64,000 nucleotides of DNA from Lacibacter luteus (GTDB taxonomy: Bacteria; Bacteroidota; Bacteroidia; Chitinophagales; Chitinophagaceae), in NCBI RefSeq assembly GCF_004118265.1, contig NZ_SDHW01000001.1:1426001-1490000 (forward strand), in the 5' to 3' direction. Shown in pieces: positions 11,202 to 20,200 of this stretch; within the stretch, counting starts at the first letter, position 1, and each line of letters starts with the position of its first letter. The translations under genes were made by a program, and so were the position numbers. The notes under the pieces are model-generated. The model did no database searches and had not been told where the DNA came from. It saw only the letters and a list, made by a program, of their open reading frames with translations.

Positions 11202-12104
11202 ATGCTCGCTGTAACCATACTTGGCAATAACTCGGCTATACCTGCATACGGAAGACATCCTACCTCGCAAATTGTTACTACCAGCGACGATCTGATTATG
11301 TTCGACTGCGGCGAAGGCAGCCAAATACAGATCATGAACTTCAAAATAAAACGCAGCCGCATTAACCACATCTTTATTTCGCACTTGCATGGCGATCATT
11401 ATTTTGGCTTAATTGGTTTGTTAAGCAGTCTTGCATTGTTAGGAAGAATTCAGCCGCTAAGCGTTTACGGACCAGCTCCTTTAAAAGAAATTATTGAGCT
11501 GCAGTTTCAGATATCCAACACAAGCCTTCCCTTTCAATTTACGTTTCATGCAATTGAAGAAGCAGGTTTGCTCTTAGATGCAAAGAATTATACCGTTGAA
11601 TGTTTTCCAACCAAACATCGTATTGAATGTTGGGGCTTTCTTGTTCGGGAGAAAAAACAACCACGGAAAATAAATATGGACAAGCTTGCTCCATACGATA
11701 TCGATACAGCTTTGTTTCCATCTTTACAAAAAGGAGAAGATTATGTTGCAGCAGATGGTACAGTTATAAAAAATGATTTACTTACAGATGCCAATACAAA
11801 AGCTAAAAGCTATGCATTTTGCGCAGATACAGTCTATGATGAAGAGCTGGTGCCAATAATAAAAGATGTTGACATGATTTATCATGAAACAACTTACCCG
11901 GCTGTGCTTGCTGAAAAAGCAACTGAACGCCATCACTCTACCAGCAAACAGGCTGCAACCATCGCATTACTGGCAAATAACAGTCGATTGCTAATCGGTC
12001 ATTTCTCTGCTAAGTTTGAAGATATCGGTCAGTTTGAAAGAGAAGCACAGGAGGTTTTCGCTGCTACTGAAATTGCAAGAGAAGGAACCACCTACTTGGT
12101 TTAA
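11202..12104 (+). CDS. rnz: ribonuclease Z
   Basis: A tRNA 3'-processing endonuclease of the metallo-beta-lactamase fold, 300 residues, about the normal length. The zinc motif HLHGDH follows IFISH near residue 62. The N-terminal LGNNSAIPAYGRHPTSQ loop, FDCGEG, a later FCADTVYDE aspartate, ERHHSTSKQA and the C-terminal LLIGHFSAKF histidine complete the metal site. It acts in the cytoplasm, cutting 3' trailers from tRNA precursors that lack an encoded CCA. The tRNA-Cys gene in this window does lack CCA, so it would be a substrate. The gene converges with the esterase gene, leaving five bases between stop codons. Confidence 0.95.
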   Translation: MLAVTILGNNSAIPAYGRHPTSQIVTTSDDLIMFDCGEGSQIQIMNFKIKRSRINHIFISHLHGDHYFGLIGLLSSLALLGRIQPLSVYGPAPLKEIIELQFQISNTSLPFQFTFHAIEEAGLLLDAKNYTVECFPTKHRIECWGFLVREKKQPRKINMDKLAPYDIDTALFPSLQKGEDYVAADGTVIKNDLLTDANTKAKSYAFCADTVYDEELVPIIKDVDMIYHETTYPAVLAEKATERHHSTSKQAATIALLANNSRLLIGHFSAKFEDIGQFEREAQEVFAATEIAREGTTYLV

Positions 12105-12109
12105 GCCCG

Positions 12110-13252
12110 TTATTTAACCTGATTTAGCCAACGGATAAAATCGGGCATTTGTGCCTGCCAGAACGCTTCGTTATGCCTGCCGTTCTTAATTACCGTCAGC
12201 TTTAATTTACTGCCTCCTTTCTGCAGTAACAGGTTATGCATCCGCTGCATATCTTTCACCATTTCACCTCCTTCCATATCCCCGCTAACAAAGTAAAAGA
12301 AGCTACTTGCCGCAGGCTTTGTTTCAACCTTTGAAAACAGTTCAGGTGCCAACCAAAAAGCGGGAGAAAATACGCCTGCTTTTGCAAATACAGAAGGATA
12401 TTTATACGCCGTATAAAAGGAAATCAATCCACCCATTGAACTTCCGGCAACAGCAGTATTTGCAGCATCAGTTTTAGTTCTGAAACGTTTATCAATGTAA
12501 GGCTTAAGCGTTAATGCAAGAAAATCGGCATAAGCATCGCCTTCTCCTTTTCCATACTTCGAATCGAAAGGATTATACTCTGTTAAACGTTTATCGTTGC
12601 CATGATCAATACCTACGATGATCCATTGTCTGCGATCGGGGACAGTATCGAGTAACTCATCCACCCCCCATTCTCCATATGCGGAAGTAAGTGCATCAAA
12701 TAAATTTTGCCCATCCTGCATATACAAAACAGGATATACTTTTTTAGACAAGGCGTATTCTTCGGGCAGATAGATCCAAACTCTGCGTTTTTTGTTAAGC
12801 TGCGGAATATAAAAAGCCGTGTCCAGCACAAATACATTTTTTGTTCTGGTTGATACCGGCGGCCGCTGCGGCATATCATCGGCCCAGGCAGCAACATTTA
12901 TGTAGATAGTTGTATCGGAAGATATTTTGATGATCCGGTTACCGATAGAGGCTCCGTCAGCAGCACATTCTACCCTGCTCCATGCACCACGGGTAATTTT
13001 ATATTCAAGAAAACCTGCAGATGGAATTTTGATCTGCTTTACAAATTTTCCATCGGAAGTTTTTGTAAGCTGAAAGTGAATGGAACCGGGATTCCAATCG
13101 TTGAAATTACCAGCGAGGTACAAAGTGTCGTGCACATGTTTAGCCGGCACATTATCAATTTCAAAATTTACAATGTACTGGGCTTTACCAACGCATATTA
13201 CTGCCGTGGAAAAATAAATAAACAGGAAAATTTTCTGAAGCCAATGTTTCAT
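12110..13252 (-). CDS. exported esterase with N-terminal glycogen-binding-like domain
   Basis: 380 residues with a signal peptide (to about residue 24). Residues about 28-115 resemble the CBM48/AMPK glycogen-binding fold (LYLAGNFNDWNPG). The rest is an esterase-D/Fes-type alpha/beta hydrolase: RRVWIYLPEEY, YPVLYMQDGQNLFD, the nucleophile elbow GSSMGG and a C-terminal NGRHNEAFW histidine. The family includes feruloyl, siderophore and carbohydrate esterases; the substrate here is unknown. It is likely periplasmic or surface-exposed. It follows dapA by 19 bases and is probably cotranscribed with accA and dapA, though no functional link is evident. Confidence 0.88.
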   Translation of the reverse strand: MKHWLQKIFLFIYFSTAVICVGKAQYIVNFEIDNVPAKHVHDTLYLAGNFNDWNPGSIHFQLTKTSDGKFVKQIKIPSAGFLEYKITRGAWSRVECAADGASIGNRIIKISSDTTIYINVAAWADDMPQRPPVSTRTKNVFVLDTAFYIPQLNKKRRVWIYLPEEYALSKKVYPVLYMQDGQNLFDALTSAYGEWGVDELLDTVPDRRQWIIVGIDHGNDKRLTEYNPFDSKYGKGEGDAYADFLALTLKPYIDKRFRTKTDAANTAVAGSSMGGLISFYTAYKYPSVFAKAGVFSPAFWLAPELFSKVETKPAASSFFYFVSGDMEGGEMVKDMQRMHNLLLQKGGSKLKLTVIKNGRHNEAFWQAQMPDFIRWLNQVK

Positions 13253-13271
13253 ACTTCAGAAGATACGATTC

Positions 13272-14159
13272 TTACTTAAGACGCTGCAAATAATCTGTAA
13301 CAGCCTTATGCAGTCCTTCGCTTAAGGGCACAACAGGCAAACGGAGATGATTTTCAATCAAGCCCATTTCAGCCAAAAATGCTTTAACACCAGCGGGGTT
13401 ATTTTCTGCAAACAACAGATCATATGCTTCCAGCATCTGATCGTTCAACAGTTTAGCAGCTGCAAAATTGTTTTGTAAAGAAAGACGTACCATTTCGGCA
13501 AACTGCTTCGGCATACAGTTGGCAATTACACTAATAATGCCATCCATACCGCAAGCCATTTGTGGTAAGGCCAGGTTGTCATCGCCACTAAGCACGAGGA
13601 AGTCGGCAGGCTTATCTTTTAAGATCTGCATTGCCTGTGTTAAATCGCCACTGGCTTCTTTAATGCCAATGATGTTTTTAAAATCACGGGCTAAACGCAA
13701 TGTTGTTTGCGCCGACATATTACGGCCGGTACGACCGGGAACATTATAGAGAATGATTGGCTTTGGAGATACTTCTGCCAATGCTTTATAATGCTGGTAA
13801 ATACCTTCCTGTGATGGCTTATTGTAGTAAGGGCTCGCACTCAGCACAGCTGCTGCCTTATGTAAAGGAAAAGTCTCCAGATCTTTTATAAGGGACAAAG
13901 TATTGTTGCCGCCAATGCCTACAACTACAGGCACTCTGTCTGCAACAATGCTGTAAGTAAAAAGGATCAGTTCTATCTTCTCGTCCTTGCTCAAGGTTGG
14001 CGTTTCGCCGGTAGTACCCAATGTTACTACATACTCTGCACTGTTTTCAATTACATAATTTATTACACGTTCAAGCGCAGGAAAATCAATTTCCATGTTT
14101 TGCTTAAATGGAGTTACCAATGCTACACCTGTACCTCTCAGCAATTCTCTATAGTTCAT
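13272..14159 (-). CDS. dapA: 4-hydroxy-tetrahydrodipicolinate synthase
   Basis: Condenses pyruvate with aspartate semialdehyde in the lysine and diaminopimelate pathway. It has 295 residues, the usual length. Visible features are the substrate loop GTTGETPTL (about 48-56), the catalytic tyrosine in ILYNVPGRTG, and the Schiff-base lysine in GIKEASGD near residue 166. The SPYYNKPSQEG segment is also typical. It lies between accA (44 bases upstream) and the esterase (19 bases downstream). Confidence 0.97.
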   Translation of the reverse strand: MNYRELLRGTGVALVTPFKQNMEIDFPALERVINYVIENSAEYVVTLGTTGETPTLSKDEKIELILFTYSIVADRVPVVVGIGGNNTLSLIKDLETFPLHKAAAVLSASPYYNKPSQEGIYQHYKALAEVSPKPIILYNVPGRTGRNMSAQTTLRLARDFKNIIGIKEASGDLTQAMQILKDKPADFLVLSGDDNLALPQMACGMDGIISVIANCMPKQFAEMVRLSLQNNFAAAKLLNDQMLEAYDLLFAENNPAGVKAFLAEMGLIENHLRLPVVPLSEGLHKAVTDYLQRLK

Positions 14160-14203
14160 AAACCGGAAAAAAAGTAGTTATAGTTTTAAGTTGAATTCGA
14201 AAT

Positions 14204-15178
14204 TTAGATCTCGTCCCAGAAGCCCATTTTACTGTATCGTTCAATACGGTTTTTAATGCGTGTTTCCGGATCGATTGCTTTTAACTCCTGCAATAAGGGC
14301 ACCAGTTCTTTCTTCAGTAATTGCGCAGCCAAATCATAATCCCAATGTGCACCGCCGGCAGGTTCAGGTACAATACCATCCACCAGCCCAAACTTATGCA
14401 TATGATCAGGAGTTAACTTTAATTGTTCTGCTGCAATTTCCTTTTTTTCCCAACTACGCCACAAAATAGAGCTGCAGCTTTCGGGAGAAATAACCGTATA
14501 CCAGGTATTTTCCAGCATCAATACTTTATCACCTACACCAATACCTAAAGCCCCACCACTTGCACCTTCCCCTATAACCACACAAATCACAGGCACTTTC
14601 AGGCGCATCATTTCGTAAATATTTCTTGCAATAGCTTCACCCTGTCCTCTTTCTTCTGCTTCGAGACCGGGATATGCACCGGGCGTATCAATTAATGTAA
14701 TAACAGGCTTATTGAATTTCTCTGCCAGCTTCATTAAACGAAGTGCTTTGCGGTAACCCTCGGGATTGGCCATACCAAAATTACGCAGCTGACGCATTTT
14801 TGTGTTGATCCCTTTTTGCTGACCAATAAGCATTACTGTTTCGCCTTCGAGTTGGGCAAACCCACCAACCATTGCCTTGTCGTCTTTCACTCCTCTATCG
14901 CCAAAAATTTCAACGAAGTTCGTACACATTTTATCGATGTACTTTAGTGTGTATGGACGATCTGGATGGCGGCTTAATTGTACTTTTTGCCAACTGGTAA
15001 GCTCTTTTGTAATATCTTCTCTTTTCTCAACTATACTTTTTTCAAGCTGATCGATTGTTACTGTATAATCAACTTTCGAATTCTTTTCTGCACGTTGACG
15101 GAAATCTTTCAATTCATCCACCAATTCCTTGATCGGCTTTTCCAATTCTATAAACTGACGGTTTTCTAGTGATGGCAT
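14204..15178 (-). CDS. accA: acetyl-CoA carboxylase carboxyltransferase subunit alpha
   Basis: The alpha half of the carboxyltransferase that makes malonyl-CoA for fatty-acid synthesis; it works with AccD in the cytoplasm. 324 residues, normal. N-terminal helices ([18 protein letters not shown]) are followed by the crotonase-like core with [35 protein letters not shown] and [17 protein letters not shown], which form the carboxybiotin and CoA sites. It is the first gene of a likely accA-dapA-esterase unit; the promoter should lie at 15179-15235. Confidence 0.97.
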   Translation of the reverse strand: MPSLENRQFIELEKPIKELVDELKDFRQRAEKNSKVDYTVTIDQLEKSIVEKREDITKELTSWQKVQLSRHPDRPYTLKYIDKMCTNFVEIFGDRGVKDDKAMVGGFAQLEGETVMLIGQQKGINTKMRQLRNFGMANPEGYRKALRLMKLAEKFNKPVITLIDTPGAYPGLEAEERGQGEAIARNIYEMMRLKVPVICVVIGEGASGGALGIGVGDKVLMLENTWYTVISPESCSSILWRSWEKKEIAAEQLKLTPDHMHKFGLVDGIVPEPAGGAHWDYDLAAQLLKKELVPLLQELKAIDPETRIKNRIERYSKMGFWDEI

Positions 15179-15230
15179 ATGTATGAAAAGTTAGATTGCT
15201 AAATTACAAGTTCGGGCTGCAATATTAATG

Positions 15231-15263
15231 AAAAAAGGTCGCCCCTGAGCAGAGGCGACCTTT
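15231..15263 (-). terminator. rho-independent terminator of the susCD operon
   Basis: Inverted repeat AAAGGTCGCC / GGCGACCTTT (15234-15243 and 15254-15263) followed on the minus strand by a T run. It lies 27 bases past the susD stop codon and separates the pair from accA. Confidence 0.88.
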
Positions 15264-15289
15264 CTATAAAAATATCTGGTTTAAATAGA

Positions 15290-16726
15290 TTATTTATCCC
15301 ACCAAACTTTAGCGTCCTGAGAGTTATTTGAATAACCCGCAGCAGCAGCAGCATAGTTAGTTGGATTATACAAAGGTTCGTTTGGACCGTAAGGAATACG
15401 GCGTGGAACCTGCTTGCCAGAACCCGGAGCAGGAGTTAATACAGGATACCCTGTTCTGCGCCATTCTGCCCAACCCTGGTTACCATCAGGGAAATGAGAC
15501 AACCAACGTTGTTCAGCAATTTTCTGTGCATCACCTGTACCAAGAGCTACAGCAGGTTGTGCAAGGTAAGTTGCAATTGCAGTTGTTCCAGTAATGCCCC
15601 AACGATTCATTTCGAGGGTTATACCTGTAGTATACATTGTTGCAGTTACCTCACTTGTCCAACCAAGTCTTGCAGCTTCTGCACGTGCAAGATACATCTG
15701 GCCTGCAGTTACAAGATAAACCGGCATTGTCTGTGGAGTGTTTGTAAACGCTAACAGAAATGCAAAGTTTGGATTTAATGTTTGCCAAGCCAACGCATCG
15801 TTACGTGTTAAACCGTAAGGGAAACCTTGTGTAGTATGGCCAAACGCATTAATACGAGGATCGTTGACACCGCTTAAGTAATCTGTAACTGTTTTACTTA
15901 CAGCAAAGTCGAAACGTTGTGTAATTACATAATAGTTATAGATCGGATTTCTGTAGTTGCCACCAGGATATACGATACCTGCATTATCTGCATTAGCATC
16001 AATAACACCGGCTGCAATTGCAGCAGCAAACTCTGTTTTACCCAGTGTTGCGTTTGCCTTCGACATACGAAGCGCAGCAATTGCACGCAATGAGTTTGCG
16101 AGTTTCTTCCACTTTGTGATACTACCGCTGTACAGAACATCTCCTGTTACAGTAGCACCGCCATCAAACTGTGCCACAGCTTCTTTCAGTTCGTTGATAA
16201 TTGCAGGATAAACATTTTCCTGCTTATCGTATGCAATGGTTCCTTTTCCCTGCAGCGCCTGAGAATAAGGGATATCACCGAACGCATCTGTTAACATCAG
16301 ATAATAATACGACTTTAAAATGCGGGCAGTTGCAATTTGGTTCGCATTTGAACCATTTGCTGCAGCAATTGCTTTAGTGCTTTCATTCGTATTTGTATTG
16401 ATGATGTTCTGAAGATCATACAAATCACCAGCATAAATACCGTCCCAGTTTAATGTAGGAGCAGCATAGCGTGAGATATCTGTATACTGAGTTTCAGACA
16501 TATACTGACAATAGAGACCTGCTGTAGTGTTAATACCACCGCCCCAAACGTTACCGCCAACATTAGCCAACACATTTGTAAGCAATGCAGAAGTAATAGG
16601 AACAGTTGTAGCGTTCGGGTTATTGTTGAGTGTACCGAAATCATCGATAGCTTTCTTACATCCTGTAAAAGTTAATGCAGAAACCCCCAACACTAAGGCC
16701 ATCTGTTTTATATTCATTCGTTTCAT
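15290..16726 (-). CDS. SusD/RagB-family outer-membrane lipoprotein
   Basis: 478 residues with a lipoprotein signal (LTFTGCKK; lipidated Cys near residue 23). The segment NNNPNATTVPITSALLTNVL and the tetratricopeptide-like helices that follow place it in the SusD-like_2 branch. The C-terminus (AAAAGYSNNSQDAKVWWDK) is typical of that family. Such proteins form a lid on the partner TonB-linked channel and bind the nutrient, often a peptide or glycan. It lies 17 bases downstream of the susC-type gene. No glycosidase, sulfatase or peptidase is adjacent, so the substrate cannot be guessed. Confidence 0.93.
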   Translation of the reverse strand: MKRMNIKQMALVLGVSALTFTGCKKAIDDFGTLNNNPNATTVPITSALLTNVLANVGGNVWGGGINTTAGLYCQYMSETQYTDISRYAAPTLNWDGIYAGDLYDLQNIINTNTNESTKAIAAANGSNANQIATARILKSYYYLMLTDAFGDIPYSQALQGKGTIAYDKQENVYPAIINELKEAVAQFDGGATVTGDVLYSGSITKWKKLANSLRAIAALRMSKANATLGKTEFAAAIAAGVIDANADNAGIVYPGGNYRNPIYNYYVITQRFDFAVSKTVTDYLSGVNDPRINAFGHTTQGFPYGLTRNDALAWQTLNPNFAFLLAFTNTPQTMPVYLVTAGQMYLARAEAARLGWTSEVTATMYTTGITLEMNRWGITGTTAIATYLAQPAVALGTGDAQKIAEQRWLSHFPDGNQGWAEWRRTGYPVLTPAPGSGKQVPRRIPYGPNEPLYNPTNYAAAAAGYSNNSQDAKVWWDK

Positions 16727-16743
16727 ATTCTGTAATTAAGGGT

Positions 16744-19700
16744 TTAGAAATTAAGTTTCAGGTTAAAACCAAAAGAACGTGAACCTGCTAACTGACCATC
16801 TTCACCGAATACACCACTGATCTCTGAAGGATCAAAGTTTTTCGCATCACGATAGAAGAAAAACAGGTTACGGCCGGTAACTGAGAACTGTGCAGCCTGA
16901 AACGCTTTACCAAATTTTCCAAGTTTTTGAACCGGGATTGCATAGCCAAGGCTTACTTCACGCATTTTAGCATAAGTTAAGCTGTGTACAAATGGCTCTG
17001 CAATTTGTTGATAATAGAACTGGTGATAATAGTCGTAAGCAGAAATGTATACATCTACAGGAGTTCTACCATCAGAAGCAGCAACACCTGTTACATGCAC
17101 ACCACCACCTGCAGAAGGATCATCACGTTTTGGATTTCCTTTATCATTTAAGCCTGCAGTTGCTTCAAAAATTCCTGAGAAGTGACCCCACTGTTCAGAC
17201 AAAGAGAAGAATTTACCACCAATTTGATAATCCATTGTCAAACCAAGGGTGAACTCTTTGTAAGTAATGAAGTTCTGTAAACCACCTGTTGTTTTAGGAA
17301 CAACCGGACCCCAACGTTTTGTTGCATCTCTTTGATACCAACCTAAACCACCGCTGAAGCCATTAGTTGTAATTAACGGTTTGCCTTCAGCATTGCGTGC
17401 AATACCGCCACCGGTTAACATACCCCATTGCTCCCCTACGTAGTGGAAAGCACGTGCAAAACGGGTTCCGAAAGAACCGCCAGACAATGTATAGCTGGTT
17501 AAACCAGGAGCAAGCGCTCTTACTTTATTATCGATCAGGTAAGCATAAGTTGTATTTACATTCCAGCTGAAGTTTTTCTTTTTGATGATGTTTGCACCAA
17601 GCTCTACTTCAATACCAGAACGTTGAACCCATGCAGCATTAATAGTTTGTGAAGTAAAACCACTAACACCACTTACTGTTACACCTAAAGGTTCGTCTTT
17701 GTTATCTTCTTTGTAATAAGTAAGTGTCAGATTTAATCTGTTCTTCAGGAAGCGGAGATCAAGTCCTGTTTCCCATGTTGTTGTTAAAGCACCACGCAGA
17801 TTTGGATCAGGAGAACCATCCGGAGTTGACATTAAGAAGTTTGTGCCCCACAATAATGGATTAACACCATAGTTGAGGTTAAGTGCATATGGGCTAAGCG
17901 TTTTGGGCTTTTTACCCCATGAACCAAACACTTTACCAAAGTTTAACCAAGAAAGCTTGTCTTTAGTAAACTCGCTAAATACAAATGAAGCACCAACTGA
18001 TGGAGACAACAATGAATTGTTTCCGTTAGGAAGTGTAGAGAACCAGTCGTTACGAACAGCCCATGTTACACTTGCAAATTTTTTGTATTCAAAATCACCA
18101 AAGGCAAACAAAGAGTTTGCTGCCTGATCAGAACGACCGTTACTGACAGTAGGAGTTGTTTTTGAGTTTGAGATAGCATAAAGATCAGGAACGCTTAAGC
18201 CATTGTTTGTGCTGGCAGATACGTTTCTGTTTCTGATTTGCATACGGTTTGCACCGGCATTAACTGAAACTGCTAAATCGCCAAATGACTTATTGTAAGT
18301 AGCAACAGTTTCGAAGTTCCATTCTCTGTTAACTGTTGTGCTTGTACCGTATCCCGCAAGGAATCCGGTTTGTACACCAGAGTATTCAATGAGTGTAGGA
18401 ATAATATTTTCTACACCTGCATTGAACTGGTCTGTACGGATGGTTCCTCTGATTTTAAAGTTGTTATTCAATTTGAAAACAAGATTCAGATCACCATAAA
18501 CACGATCACGTTTCTGCTGGAAATTAATATTCTCATAATAAGAATTCATATTATACCAGTAGTTCGCACCCCAAACACTATTACGTGGAGCTGCTGCACT
18601 CCATGAACCCGGATTACGACGGAAGTTCCATGAAGCCAAAGTACCGATTGGTGTTTTTAAGCCAGACAATTCTTTCAAAATACTCATATCGAGGTCACGA
18701 TGGAACCATTGGTTAAAGTTACCAGATGAATTGTTTGCATAACCATCACCAAACTCACCATTAATTTGTTGGTTTGTATAAGTGATGTTTGCACCAACGG
18801 TGAAGAATCGTCCAAGATCCATACTAAATGTAGTAAAGAGATTATGACGAAGTGATTTTGTATTAGGCAATAAACCTTTTACAGTTTGGTTTGTGTAAGA
18901 AACACGCAGACTCTGACCTTCGCCATTGTTTTGTGTAAAGCTTACGTTGGTATTATTTGTAATACCGGTATTCCAGAAATCACGAACGTTATTAGGTTGA
19001 GCTGTAAAGGCTGCAGTTTTTGCATATTTATCGTGACCAGGAATAAATGCATACCATGGAATGTATTGACCACCGTCAATTTTCGGACCCCAACTGGCAT
19101 CATCCGTAAAGTCGTGATAACGTTGACCATTTAAAGCTTGCCATGCGGCAGGCATTGTACTATTGTATGTAAAAGTTAACCAATCACCATCGCCACCACC
19201 ATATTCGTTTTGGTAACGAGGCATATAAGCTGCTTTATCAATAGTAACACCCTGGTTTACTTCTATACCAATACCTTTTTTACCCGCAAAACCTTTTTTG
19301 GTAGTAATTACAATAGCACCTGCACCTGCACGGCTACCAAACAAAGCTGTAGCGTTTGCGCCCTTCAGTACTGTAACGTCCTGAATATCGTCTGGGTTGA
19401 TATCAAAGGAGTTTGTGATTGTACCGTCAACAACGTAAATAGCTGATTGATCGCCCAAAGAACCACCGCCACGAATACGGAGGAAACCCTGATCGTTCAA
19501 CTTAGCAGAAGCCTGACCACGAAACTGAACACCAGCTACCTTACCAGCTAATGCATTATTGAGGTTTGGCTGACGGATTACATTCAATTGCTCAGCTTTA
19601 ATTACCTGAGAACTAAAAGCAGTTGTACGTTGAGATTTTTTTACACCGAACGCACTTGTAACTAAAACTTCCTGAAGCTCATCGGCTTTGGTTTTCAGCG

Positions 19701-19968
19701 ATACATTCATGTAAGCATTTGAGGCATCAACCTCTGTAGTTTCGTAACCTACAGCGGTAATTACAAGACGGGCGCCTTGTTTCACTTTAATTGTAAAAGA
19801 ACCTGACGCATCCGCTGTTACAGTGTTTTTGGTTCCTTTTTCCTGAATTGTAGCATTAGGTACCGGACCATTATCATCGGCTATCCGGCCTTGCACTACA
19901 ACAGATTGGGCTAATGCTGCATACGCACAGAACAGCAGCAATGCCACCATTGCAAGAAGTTTTCTCAT
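16744..19968 (-). CDS. SusC/RagA-family TonB-linked outer-membrane protein
   Basis: 1074 residues. A signal peptide ends near residue 20 (AALAQS). It is followed by a carboxypeptidase-regulatory-like domain (VVQGRIADDNGPVPNATI, about 22-100), a TonB plug with the SusC hallmark ALAGKVAGVQFRG and LRIRGGGSLGDQSAIYVVDG, and a 22-strand-type barrel ending in RSFGFNLKLNF with a terminal aromatic residue. It imports the ligand captured by its SusD partner using TonB energy. It is transcribed first in a two-gene operon from a good Bacteroidota promoter at 19997-20026. Confidence 0.95.
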   Translation of the reverse strand: MRKLLAMVALLLFCAYAALAQSVVVQGRIADDNGPVPNATIQEKGTKNTVTADASGSFTIKVKQGARLVITAVGYETTEVDASNAYMNVSLKTKADELQEVLVTSAFGVKKSQRTTAFSSQVIKAEQLNVIRQPNLNNALAGKVAGVQFRGQASAKLNDQGFLRIRGGGSLGDQSAIYVVDGTITNSFDINPDDIQDVTVLKGANATALFGSRAGAGAIVITTKKGFAGKKGIGIEVNQGVTIDKAAYMPRYQNEYGGGDGDWLTFTYNSTMPAAWQALNGQRYHDFTDDASWGPKIDGGQYIPWYAFIPGHDKYAKTAAFTAQPNNVRDFWNTGITNNTNVSFTQNNGEGQSLRVSYTNQTVKGLLPNTKSLRHNLFTTFSMDLGRFFTVGANITYTNQQINGEFGDGYANNSSGNFNQWFHRDLDMSILKELSGLKTPIGTLASWNFRRNPGSWSAAAPRNSVWGANYWYNMNSYYENINFQQKRDRVYGDLNLVFKLNNNFKIRGTIRTDQFNAGVENIIPTLIEYSGVQTGFLAGYGTSTTVNREWNFETVATYNKSFGDLAVSVNAGANRMQIRNRNVSASTNNGLSVPDLYAISNSKTTPTVSNGRSDQAANSLFAFGDFEYKKFASVTWAVRNDWFSTLPNGNNSLLSPSVGASFVFSEFTKDKLSWLNFGKVFGSWGKKPKTLSPYALNLNYGVNPLLWGTNFLMSTPDGSPDPNLRGALTTTWETGLDLRFLKNRLNLTLTYYKEDNKDEPLGVTVSGVSGFTSQTINAAWVQRSGIEVELGANIIKKKNFSWNVNTTYAYLIDNKVRALAPGLTSYTLSGGSFGTRFARAFHYVGEQWGMLTGGGIARNAEGKPLITTNGFSGGLGWYQRDATKRWGPVVPKTTGGLQNFITYKEFTLGLTMDYQIGGKFFSLSEQWGHFSGIFEATAGLNDKGNPKRDDPSAGGGVHVTGVAASDGRTPVDVYISAYDYYHQFYYQQIAEPFVHSLTYAKMREVSLGYAIPVQKLGKFGKAFQAAQFSVTGRNLFFFYRDAKNFDPSEISGVFGEDGQLAGSRSFGFNLKLNF

Positions 19969-19996
19969 GTTGATTGATTTAGTTAAAAATACTTTT

Positions 19997-20026
19997 CAAA
20001 TATAAGGTTTACTAATTACTAACAAA
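19997..20026 (-). promoter_or_regulatory. promoter of the susCD operon
   Basis: On the minus strand a -33 TTTG (20023-20026) lies 18 bases upstream of a -7 box TATATTTG (19997-20004), which fits the Bacteroidota consensus TAnnTTTG exactly. The start codon is about 30 bases downstream. Confidence 0.65.
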
Positions 20027-20200
20027 AAATTGTTAATTTTTTAAAACCCTGTAAAATTTTGACAAAAACTGCATTGCGAATGCTGCATGAGTTTGATATT
20101 AAGTTTTCAAATTAAGTCCCGACAGCGTATCCGGGATGGGCTTTATTTCTGGTAAGCAAAAGCAGTTTAACTTTGTTGCAATCTTGCATAACCAGAACTA